A DNA stretch of 29,199 nucleotides from Acetofilamentum sp. (GTDB lineage: Bacteria; Bacteroidota; Bacteroidia; Bacteroidales; JAFGUD01), in the NCBI GenBank assembly GCA_020722645.1, contig DYKL01000012.1, forward strand, positions 1 through 29,199, written 5' to 3'. The notes under the pieces were generated by a model. The model was given only the letters and a program-made list of their open reading frames with translations. It had not been told where the DNA came from and ran no database searches. This document shows, one piece after another, positions 22,449 to 29,199 of this stretch. A program made the position numbers and the translations under genes. How positions within the stretch are numbered: position 1 is the stretch's first letter; every line of letters begins with the position of its first letter.

Positions 22449-25364
22449 CTAAAAGCTGTTTATTAATTCCTTAAAATTTTCGACTTTGAATGTAAATCTG
22501 AAATACTTGTACCAATCTTCTTTAATTGTTTTATTGTAGTCCATAAGTTCCTGTGAACCATATAAAGGCAAATAAACAGCAAATACACCCGGCATAAAAT
22601 CAAGCATAATTCCGGTTTCCCACGCTGCTGCTCTGAAATCCAACGCATCTAACCAGTTGCCAAGTATCAGATTTGAACTTGATACAAAATTGTAATAAAA
22701 TTTTATAACAGGAACTTTAGGCAATGTTGTTTTTACATTTACGGCATTAACCAAGAAATAATCAGGTGAATTATAGTAAAATGTCAAACCGCCGTATTCA
22801 TCAACAAATTGATGAGACAGTAAACCATCGTCTGGGTCTTCGTAGTCTCTGTATCTCGACCAGTAAAAATGGTCATATTTGTAGTCCATTCTTCCGTCAG
22901 TTCCGTTAATAGGCACGTTTGAACCGCTGAATAATCGTATTTCCAAGCCGTCATAAAAATCGGTATAATGAAATTTTAACTTTGTTTCAGCCCAAAAAGA
23001 ATATGTTTGTTCGTAAATATCAAGATTCAACTGAAACATAAAAGGTCTGAGTTTCGACTTTTTTATCATATAATAATTGATGTTATAAATCGAGGCAAAA
23101 TTATTAAGTCTGTCAAAAACAGCAGATTTTTGATTAAAAATTACCTTTGGAATCATTGAAAATGAAAATTTAAGTTGTTTTGCAAATTTATCAGATGCTT
23201 GTGGATTTTGCAGATTAAAAGCAACCTGAAATTTAATTTTCTTAAAAGGATTCGGAATAAAATCGTGAGTTGGTGTGTAATAGGCATACCTATCGACATA
23301 AAAAGAATAAGTAGCAGATGGAAATCCGTTATGTCCGAACGTTTTGTACTGCATATAGACAGATCCGGTCAAATTATTATAACCAAAACTGTAAATTGGC
23401 ATTATGACATAAATAAATTTTTTTGGTGGAATTTTTATGTTAGTTATCAATGCTCCGATTTGAAATTTTGAAACATCATTATAAAAAACAAAAGGAGTCA
23501 GATTAATTTTGTAGCTGTAATAATCCAAAACAGCAGTTGAAAAACCAAACTTAAATTTTTCGTATCTTTTGAAAAGACCTTTTGTACGTGTGAAATTATT
23601 GTATCTGTTAAATTCGAGAGTAGCAAAACAAGGGTCAATAATGAATTTGGAATAATCCTTTTTAGACAACTCGATTTTTTTCTTCTTTTCTATGTTATCA
23701 AACCAAAATGTGTCAGTCGGATTTTTATTTTCATCATATCCAACTACATTAATTGGAGCTGAAAAATGACCTTTATTTTTGATTATCAGTTTGTTATTTC
23801 GATATTTAAGCTTATAATCTATCTTGCCGTTTGTAGCAATTAAATCATTAAAAAACCAGTATAGATTTTTATCTGTAGATTTTTTAAAATGATTTTCAAA
23901 ATCAACAGGGGTAGGGTGTTTGAATTTCCATTCAGCATAGAAAGACTGCATTATTTCATCAAATTTGTTTCTTCCAAGATAATTTTCAAGGTATATAAGA
24001 GATTCGGGCATTTTTTCGTAAATAATTGCACCGTAAGTTATTTTGGAATATTTTTCGGAATGCAGATTCATAGGTTGGTCCATATCCATATAAGCAGGTA
24101 TCATAAAAGCTAATTGCGACATTGCTTTATTATCAGGCAAATTATTAGAAGCAACGCTACCGAAATCGAACCACGGGAATTGATCTTTTATTTCATAAGA
24201 ATATCTATGGTCATAAAAAGTGTTTATTCCTTCATCTAATAACGGATAGTCTCTTTCATTAAAGCCCAAAACACCGTAAAACCAGTTATGTCCGACTTCA
24301 TGAAAGATTACATCTTCTATTGATTGAGATGAAATAACAGTAATTGTAGGATACTCCATTCCGCCGCCTGCTCTCAAAGCACCTTGAACGGCAGTACAAT
24401 TATTAAAAGGATAATTTCCAACCCAATCGGAGTAATAATAAACACCTTTCTGCACGAATTTATTAGCCTGACGCCAATTAAAGTAATTTTCGTCAGTGTA
24501 CATTGCGAAAGTAGTAACGTATTTTTCAGAATCCGGCAACAGAACACTATCTTTACTTACATAGTACTTTTCAGAGCAAAACCAAGCAAAATCGTGAATA
24601 TTCTGTTCAGAATAATGTAATATTTTTTTATCACTTTCAGAAGGATTTTTTAATTCGCTTCCTGTTTGTTCGTGCAGGCTTAATTCTTCAAGCCATTCAT
24701 TTTCTTTTTCTGTGTTTAAGTTACCCGTAGCCGCCACTACAATTTGTTTTGGAACTGTAATATATACATCATAATTACCGAATTCAGAATAAAACTCGCC
24801 TTGGTCTAAATAAGGCATCTGATGCCACCCGTCTATATCATATACAGCCGGTTTTGGATACCATTGTGTAATCTGGAAAAGACTGTCTTTATGACCCATT
24901 CTTGAAACATCTCCGGGCAATTTAACATAAAAAGGAGTTGTAATTTCTACTGATTTTCCGGGCATCAGAGGTTCATTCAAATAAACTTTACAAATGTCAA
25001 TAAACTTTTTTTCGTATTCCCAATTTAATTTTTCGTTATTTATTCTGAAATCGAGGCTGTCAATGTATCCACCATCTTTTTTGGCTCTAAAAAACAAATC
25101 ACCTTTCCCTTGATAAGCCATTTGTTTTGCTAAAGCAGTCTTACGATTTTTATATGCATTGGGCCATAAATGAAAGTAAATATAAAACAATGTATCTGAC
25201 GAATTATTTTTGTAAGTAATTGTTTCAAAACAAGAAAGTTCTGCTTTCTCCGCATAAAGTTCTGTATGTATCTCAAAATCAACCTGTTGTTGAAAATAAT
25301 CATTTTGAGCATAAGTTAAGATTGTGAAAGAAAGTAATATGAAAAGTGAAACAGTTTTTTTCAT
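22449..25364 (-). CDS. M1 family metallopeptidase with probable C-terminal beta-barrel domain
   Basis: A 971-residue secreted protein with a signal peptide ending at LTYAQ. Residues about 25-220 match the M1 N-terminal saddle domain. Catalytic features: GGGMEYP (residues 333-339, the GAMEN equivalent), zinc-binding HEVGH at 355-359 with Glu356 catalytic, and the third ligand Glu378 in LLDEGIN, giving the correct HExxH-x18-E spacing. About residues 520-580 look like a beta-sandwich. From about 600 to the end the chain is full of alternating aromatic strands (FKFGFSTAVLDYYSYKINLTP, GALITNIKIPPKKFIYVIMP) and ends FTFKVENFKELINSF. That suggests an outer-membrane beta-barrel, making this a surface or periplasm-facing tethered peptidase. 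The gene starts 10 bp after the EndoQ-helicase stop. Confidence 0.85.
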   Translation of the reverse strand: MKKTVSLFILLSFTILTYAQNDYFQQQVDFEIHTELYAEKAELSCFETITYKNNSSDTLFYIYFHLWPNAYKNRKTALAKQMAYQGKGDLFFRAKKDGGYIDSLDFRINNEKLNWEYEKKFIDICKVYLNEPLMPGKSVEITTPFYVKLPGDVSRMGHKDSLFQITQWYPKPAVYDIDGWHQMPYLDQGEFYSEFGNYDVYITVPKQIVVAATGNLNTEKENEWLEELSLHEQTGSELKNPSESDKKILHYSEQNIHDFAWFCSEKYYVSKDSVLLPDSEKYVTTFAMYTDENYFNWRQANKFVQKGVYYYSDWVGNYPFNNCTAVQGALRAGGGMEYPTITVISSQSIEDVIFHEVGHNWFYGVLGFNERDYPLLDEGINTFYDHRYSYEIKDQFPWFDFGSVASNNLPDNKAMSQLAFMIPAYMDMDQPMNLHSEKYSKITYGAIIYEKMPESLIYLENYLGRNKFDEIMQSFYAEWKFKHPTPVDFENHFKKSTDKNLYWFFNDLIATNGKIDYKLKYRNNKLIIKNKGHFSAPINVVGYDENKNPTDTFWFDNIEKKKKIELSKKDYSKFIIDPCFATLEFNRYNNFTRTKGLFKRYEKFKFGFSTAVLDYYSYKINLTPFVFYNDVSKFQIGALITNIKIPPKKFIYVIMPIYSFGYNNLTGSVYMQYKTFGHNGFPSATYSFYVDRYAYYTPTHDFIPNPFKKIKFQVAFNLQNPQASDKFAKQLKFSFSMIPKVIFNQKSAVFDRLNNFASIYNINYYMIKKSKLRPFMFQLNLDIYEQTYSFWAETKLKFHYTDFYDGLEIRLFSGSNVPINGTDGRMDYKYDHFYWSRYRDYEDPDDGLLSHQFVDEYGGLTFYYNSPDYFLVNAVNVKTTLPKVPVIKFYYNFVSSSNLILGNWLDALDFRAAAWETGIMLDFMPGVFAVYLPLYGSQELMDYNKTIKEDWYKYFRFTFKVENFKELINSF

Positions 25365-25374
25365 TTTGATTATA

Positions 25375-28300
25375 TTATAAATTAAATAAATCTAATTGTG
25401 TGTCTTTGGGTTTAGATTTAAAAACCTGTTTATTATATTGCAAAAGTTCGCGTTTTATATTATCTAAAAATTCGCTTTTTTTGAGAGTCAGATTCATATT
25501 TTTCAATTTTCTGGATTTTGAATGCGACAAAAATAAATATTTTTTTGCTCTTGTCATACCTACGTACAAAAGTCTTCTTTCTTCGTCTATATTTACTTGT
25601 TTTTGAAAAATTGTATAAGGCATAATACCTTGTTCAATAGCAGGAATAAAAACACATTGAAATTCAAGACCTTTTGAAGCGTGCAAAGTCATAAGTTTCA
25701 CAGCTTCAATATTCGGGTTGTAATCGTCCTGACCGCTTCTTTGTTCAATTTTTGCTAAAAATTCTGTAATTGTGCAGTTTTTAGCAAGCGATAAAAATAA
25801 ATCAAAATCAGAAATTTTTTGTAGATTGTCAAATAAATTATCCCAAACTGAGGAAATTAATTCAGTAAGAGTTAAATTTAAATCAATTTTTTTGTTTTTA
25901 CTGTTGATTTTTTGAGATAAAATTTTGTAAAATTTATTATCCGGAAATGCAATAGATTTTAAAATTGTAATTATTTCACCGAAAGGTTTTTCAGAAACAA
26001 AAGATTTTGTACCGACTATCTGAAAAGGAATTGAATGGTCGTTGAGAGCTTTTGTCAAAACCTCAAACTGCGATTTTGTACGTACAAGTACAGCAAAATC
26101 AGAAAGACTTGTAATTTCCTCATTTTCAGAACCTTTTGAGATGTTACTGTCCATAGAAAAAAACCTTAAACCACCTATCATATCTTCAATTGTTCGGGCA
26201 ATCATTTCAGCTTCAGTTTTATCGGTGGGTTGTTCGCTTATATTTATCTTAACTCCTTTAACTATACCGACAATTTTATTTGATGATTGTACAATATTTT
26301 GAGATGCTGATAAAATATTATCAGAGCAACGATAACTTTTTGATAATGTGTAAGTTTCAGCATTATAGTCATTTATAAATTTGTCAATCAGATTAACATC
26401 AGAGCCTCTGAAAGCATAAATTGACTGATTAGGGTCTCCAATTGCAAAAATAGATGTATCATCAGAAGCTACTTTGCTTATAATTTGATATTGAGCGTTA
26501 TTGATATCCTGAAATTCGTCGATTAAAATATGTTCAAAATTTGGTGTTTTGTTGTCCAAATCCTTAATTATTAAGTATATAAGGTCATCAAAATCGATCA
26601 AATTATTTTCTTTGAGGTAATCATTATAAAGATTAAAAACATTTAATATTTCCGAGTCGATATTTTCAAAATTTAACGTATTTTTTAAAAACGAAATATC
26701 ATTTATGATTTTTTTTACAGAATTGAAATTTTGATTCAAAATATTTAATATTTCTTGTTTTTCAGTGTCATTTATAATCGCAAAAGTATTGTTTTTTGAC
26801 AAAATTTCGTAACCGAATGCGTGAAAAGTAGAAATTTTAATTTTATGTGCTATTTCATTATCAGTTAAATTGGATACCCTTGTTTTTAGCTCGTTTGCAG
26901 CCTGATTTGAAAAGGTTACAGCCCATATTTTATCAGGTTCAATTTTTTTCTGTTCAATAAGGAATTTTATTCTTTCGATTAAAACCTTCGTCTTTCCTGT
27001 ACCCGGACCGGCTACAACAACTGTATGTTTAGACTCTGTTTGAATTGCAAACAATTGTTCGTTGTTTGACTGTGATATTTTTTTATCACTTTCAATATTG
27101 CTGACTGAACCAAATTCATTCTTCAAACGTCTGAATTCAGTAACATCAAAATTAAGCAATTTTCTATCTGTTTTTTTCCTTTCGGTTGATATTTCGCCTT
27201 TTGTATCGAACAAAGATTTTTTAGAACCGTAGTTTTTAATTTCCTGTGGTTCAAAAAGTTTAATCACTCCATATTCACCATCATAACCCTCTTTAAGAAT
27301 GACTTCGTTATTTCTCATTCGTTCGATAGCAACAGCAAGAAATTCACCGGCAGTCTTTTTAATCTGTTCAGTATCAATGTTAAATAAAATATCAAATTCG
27401 GAACCTAAATCATTGATAGTCTGAAAATAAATATTGTCAATACTTTTAGAAGTCGGACTAACACCTTTTATTTCAGCAATTATCTCTTTGAGCGGAATCA
27501 GGTATTTAAAATCTTTTTTAATCGGTCTTTCCTTCGGATTATCTCTGTCGGCAAGTTCCGCAATTCTGTGGGCAACTCCAAGCGTTAATTTAGAGCCACA
27601 TACAGGACATAAACCTTTGTTTTGCATAGTTTCTGTGGGACTGAAACATACATTACATTTTCTATGCCCGTCAAAATGATATTTACCTTCTTGCGGGTAC
27701 ATATCAATAGTCCCTACAAATTCAGCGGAACTTTGGTTTTTTAAAGCATTTGTTATATTTAAATATGACATTTCGGTATTGAAAATATTGGCATTTCTTC
27801 CTAATTTTTCGGGAGAGTGAGCATCAGAATTTGATAAAAGAGAGAATTTATCAAGAAAAGAACATAGCCAATTAAGAGGCTGGTCAGATGAAAGACCTGT
27901 TTCAACAGCAAAAATATATTTTGTAAGGTCTCCATAACACTCTTCAATAGTATCAAAGCCCGATTTAGAGCCAAGAGCCGCAAACCAAGGTGTCCAGATA
28001 TGAGCCGGAATAAAGAAAATATTTTCGTCAATTTCCAACAGAATTTCCAATAAATCGCGGGAATCTAAACCTAATATTGATCTGCCGTCAGACCTAATGT
28101 TAAATTTCAGGTCAGTTAATTTTTTTTGAATTCTATCAACTGTCTCAAAATCAGGAGCTAATACAACATTATGCACTTTTCGTACTTTGCCTTTTTTTTT
28201 GTAAATGTTACTGATTTCGGCAGATAAAATAAACCTCATTTGTCTGTCTGCCAGAGGATTATTCGGCAAAACAAAATCTTGTTTCAGTTTAAAAAGCCCC

Positions 28301-28482
28301 TGTTCGGCTTGAACAAGCTGATTTTTAAGTTCTTCAGTCCATTTAGGATGCGTAAAATCTCCTGTACCAATAACGTTGACACCTTTTATTTTTGCCCAAT
28401 AATCAAGATATTGAGGTGTAAGCTGTTTGCTTGTAGCTAATGAGTAATGCGAATGTATGTGAAAGTCTGCTATGAAGTTCAT
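25375..28482 (-). CDS. EndoQ-like PHP/zinc-finger nuclease fused to a UvrD-type SF1 helicase
   Basis: A 1035-residue fusion. Residues 1-230 are a PHP metal site: Asp6, His8 and His10 in FIADFHIHSHYS; Asp41 and His44 in GTGDFTHP; Glu88; His103; His160; Asp219 and His221 in SNSDAH. A CxxC-x12-CxxC zinc finger follows (Cys275, 278, 291, 294), then GYDGEYGVIKLF near 400. This is the layout of endonuclease Q, which in archaea nicks 5' of uracil, hypoxanthine and AP sites. From about 465 all SF1 helicase motifs appear: Walker A GPGTGKT (Lys497), AVTFSNQAA, DEFQD (Asp655, Glu656), GDPNQSIYAFRG, LHASKGLEF and YVGMTRAKK. The chain ends QLDLFNL, and QLDLF (1029-1033) fits the beta-clamp motif. No frameshift joins the halves. 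Repair of deaminated bases is inferred, not shown. It shares an operon with the M1 peptidase gene. Confidence 0.88.
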   Translation of the reverse strand: MNFIADFHIHSHYSLATSKQLTPQYLDYWAKIKGVNVIGTGDFTHPKWTEELKNQLVQAEQGLFKLKQDFVLPNNPLADRQMRFILSAEISNIYKKKGKVRKVHNVVLAPDFETVDRIQKKLTDLKFNIRSDGRSILGLDSRDLLEILLEIDENIFFIPAHIWTPWFAALGSKSGFDTIEECYGDLTKYIFAVETGLSSDQPLNWLCSFLDKFSLLSNSDAHSPEKLGRNANIFNTEMSYLNITNALKNQSSAEFVGTIDMYPQEGKYHFDGHRKCNVCFSPTETMQNKGLCPVCGSKLTLGVAHRIAELADRDNPKERPIKKDFKYLIPLKEIIAEIKGVSPTSKSIDNIYFQTINDLGSEFDILFNIDTEQIKKTAGEFLAVAIERMRNNEVILKEGYDGEYGVIKLFEPQEIKNYGSKKSLFDTKGEISTERKKTDRKLLNFDVTEFRRLKNEFGSVSNIESDKKISQSNNEQLFAIQTESKHTVVVAGPGTGKTKVLIERIKFLIEQKKIEPDKIWAVTFSNQAANELKTRVSNLTDNEIAHKIKISTFHAFGYEILSKNNTFAIINDTEKQEILNILNQNFNSVKKIINDISFLKNTLNFENIDSEILNVFNLYNDYLKENNLIDFDDLIYLIIKDLDNKTPNFEHILIDEFQDINNAQYQIISKVASDDTSIFAIGDPNQSIYAFRGSDVNLIDKFINDYNAETYTLSKSYRCSDNILSASQNIVQSSNKIVGIVKGVKINISEQPTDKTEAEMIARTIEDMIGGLRFFSMDSNISKGSENEEITSLSDFAVLVRTKSQFEVLTKALNDHSIPFQIVGTKSFVSEKPFGEIITILKSIAFPDNKFYKILSQKINSKNKKIDLNLTLTELISSVWDNLFDNLQKISDFDLFLSLAKNCTITEFLAKIEQRSGQDDYNPNIEAVKLMTLHASKGLEFQCVFIPAIEQGIMPYTIFQKQVNIDEERRLLYVGMTRAKKYLFLSHSKSRKLKNMNLTLKKSEFLDNIKRELLQYNKQVFKSKPKDTQLDLFNL
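25384..25398 (-). other. Putative beta-clamp-binding motif at the fusion protein's C-terminus
   Basis: Codons 1029-1033 encode Q-L-D-L-F, matching the pentapeptide consensus QL(S/D)LF that binds the bacterial DNA polymerase sliding clamp. It sits two residues from the end of the protein, after a Lys- and Pro-containing tail that is probably flexible, the usual setting of such motifs. Confidence 0.6.
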
Positions 28483-28708
28483 AAAGTCTATAGTTTTATC
28501 GGGTGCATAGTTGATAGTGCATTGTCTAATTGACTATTTATCAAATTGGCTAATTATTTTATTGATTTCAAAAGTAAAATTTTTGAACAAAAAAAAAAAA
28601 AAACTAAATATTATCAATTAAAAAAAAATTCTAAAAAAAAAGACCGAAAAAATGTAAATTTTTGGTTTAAAATAGACATACAAACTTTACACAAAAATTA
28701 TAAAAAAC

Positions 28709-28730
28709 AATATTTTTTTAAAAAAATATT
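28709..28730. repeat. 22-bp perfect A/T palindrome
   Basis: AATATTTTTTT (28709-28719) is followed immediately by its exact complement AAAAAAATATT (28720-28730). It contains no G or C and may simply reflect composition. It could also be an intrinsically bent or cruciform-prone site between two divergent promoters. Confidence 0.5.
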
Positions 28731-28790
28731 AAATAATTAAGATATTTTAATATGAATTTCGAAAAAATGAAAAAAAAATTACAAAAAATT

Positions 28791-28821
28791 TTGGTTCGTC
28801 TATATTTTTATTTTATTTTTG
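28791..28821 (+). promoter_or_regulatory. Promoter of the 57-residue gene
   Basis: TTG (28791-28793), then exactly 20 bp, then TATTTTTG (28814-28821) match both boxes and spacing of the Bacteroidota consensus. Transcription would start near 28828, about 38 bases before the ATG at 28866. Confidence 0.6.
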
Positions 28822-28865
28822 ACAACGTAAAGATTTTAAATGAATTAACAAAAAAAATGTAAACT

Positions 28866-29039
28866 ATGGCAGACGATTTATCAAACAAAAATTTGGCTAA
28901 AAAATATCCCAAAGCAACTGTATGGGTTATTAAAACCGTAAATGGTGTTAGAACAGAAGTTATTTATTCAGGAAACAGCTTAGCTGAAGCCCGAAAAATT
29001 AACTCTTCGACTGAAAGTGTGTTGATAAAAAAAGCATAA
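28866..29039 (+). CDS. Small hypothetical protein (57 aa)
   Basis: A short open frame of 57 codons plus TAA, beginning MADDLSNKNLAKKYPKATVW and containing VIKTVNGVRTEVIYSG, then SLAEARKINSS and ending LIKKA. I do not recognise a family. The pattern suggests a compact soluble fold: two beta strands around an N-G turn, a short helix, and a final strand. It has no signal peptide or membrane segment. Support for it being real: a well-spaced promoter-like element upstream, a strong terminator 43 bp after the stop, clean codon structure, and base composition clearly less extreme than the A/T-run spacer before it. It is a self-contained transcription unit of about 290 bases. It could also be part of a small RNA gene. 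Confidence 0.7.
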   Translation: MADDLSNKNLAKKYPKATVWVIKTVNGVRTEVIYSGNSLAEARKINSSTESVLIKKA

Positions 29040-29081
29040 TTATTTGGTTTATAACTCACACACGCGTACCTTTTGTAGATA

Positions 29082-29117
29082 AAAAAAAGCTGTAATAATT
29101 TTGTTACAGCTTTTTTT
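29082..29117 (+). terminator. Rho-independent terminator after the 57-residue gene
   Basis: AAAAAAAGCTGTAA (29082-29095) pairs perfectly with TTACAGCTTTTTTT (29104-29117) around an eight-base loop, ending in a T-run on the plus strand. It lies 43 bp after the TAA of the small gene and could also act on minus-strand transcripts entering from the right. Confidence 0.9.
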
Positions 29118-29199
29118 ATGAAGAAAATAAATGCTGAATAAAATAATGGTCTTTTCCTTAATATTAAGATGAAATAATTATCTGTGTAAAAAAATGATA

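Larger units (their letters stand above)
28483..28865. other. AT-rich spacer between the EndoQ-helicase gene and the 57-residue gene
   Basis: About 380 bp of very AT-rich DNA with no gene I can support. It includes a 14-base A-tract near 28590 and long A/T runs. CAAAAGTA at 28569-28576, TACTTTTG on the minus strand, is a possible -7 element for the EndoQ-helicase gene about 86 bp before its ATG. A 22-bp A/T palindrome is at 28709-28730. The right end carries the promoter candidate for the small gene (28791-28821). Confidence 0.6.

Noticed and set aside
28590..28660. Long A-tracts considered as part of a replication origin
   Set aside because: I see no DnaA-box cluster, no dnaA/dnaN genes nearby and no iterated motif, so composition alone does not support an origin.
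28546..28740. A 64-codon plus-strand open frame rich in Lys, Asn and Phe
   Set aside because: It is a by-product of A- and T-runs, has no promoter or family resemblance, and spans the A/T palindrome.

Overview
The window is an AT-rich chromosomal segment of a Bacteroidota bacterium, most likely Bacteroidales- or Flavobacteriia-like. Four things point there: type IX secretion (T9SS) and gliding genes (porU, porV, a porP/sprF-like gene, gldJ, gldH); the envelope cluster nadK / DUF6089-type proteins / uppS / bamA / ompH / ompH / murI; promoter-like TTG-N17-20-TAnnTTTG elements; and start regions without clear Shine-Dalgarno sequences. I see no rRNA, tRNA, CRISPR array or intact insertion sequence.

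Layout. Positions 131-607 (+) encode a GldH-like lipoprotein that converges on murI. From about 9.0 kb down to 0.6 kb, minus-strand genes form an envelope block: nadK, two outer-membrane beta-barrel-like proteins (DUF6089 type), a terminator, then uppS, bamA, two OmpH/Skp chaperone genes and murI. This block joins NADP supply, lipid-carrier synthesis, outer-membrane protein assembly and a peptidoglycan precursor. Positions 9.06-11.65 kb (-) hold gldJ and a PorP/SprF-like gene, divergent from porU and porV (12.4-17.4 kb, +) across about 720 bp of gene-free, hairpin-rich DNA. A C10 (streptopain-type) protease with a T9SS sorting domain follows at 17.4-18.9 kb (-) and is a likely cargo of that system. 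A lipoprotein prolyl oligopeptidase and a DUF4190 membrane protein follow at 19.1-21.7 kb (+).

After these comes a roughly 195-bp element with terminal inverted repeats and several internal hairpins. Next is a VOC/glyoxalase-family gene interrupted by an in-frame TAA. At 22.4-28.5 kb (-) lies a two-gene unit. The first gene is a large fusion of an EndoQ-like PHP/zinc-finger nuclease with a UvrD-type SF1 helicase, ending in a beta-clamp-binding-like QLDLF. The second is an M1 metallopeptidase with a probable C-terminal beta-barrel. The right end holds an AT-rich spacer and a 57-residue gene with its own promoter-like element and a strong terminator.

The most unusual item is the EndoQ-helicase fusion. 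It could join damage incision, strand unwinding and clamp recruitment in one polypeptide for repair of deaminated bases. The activity is inferred from domains only. All database-level statements are from memory; no searches were run.
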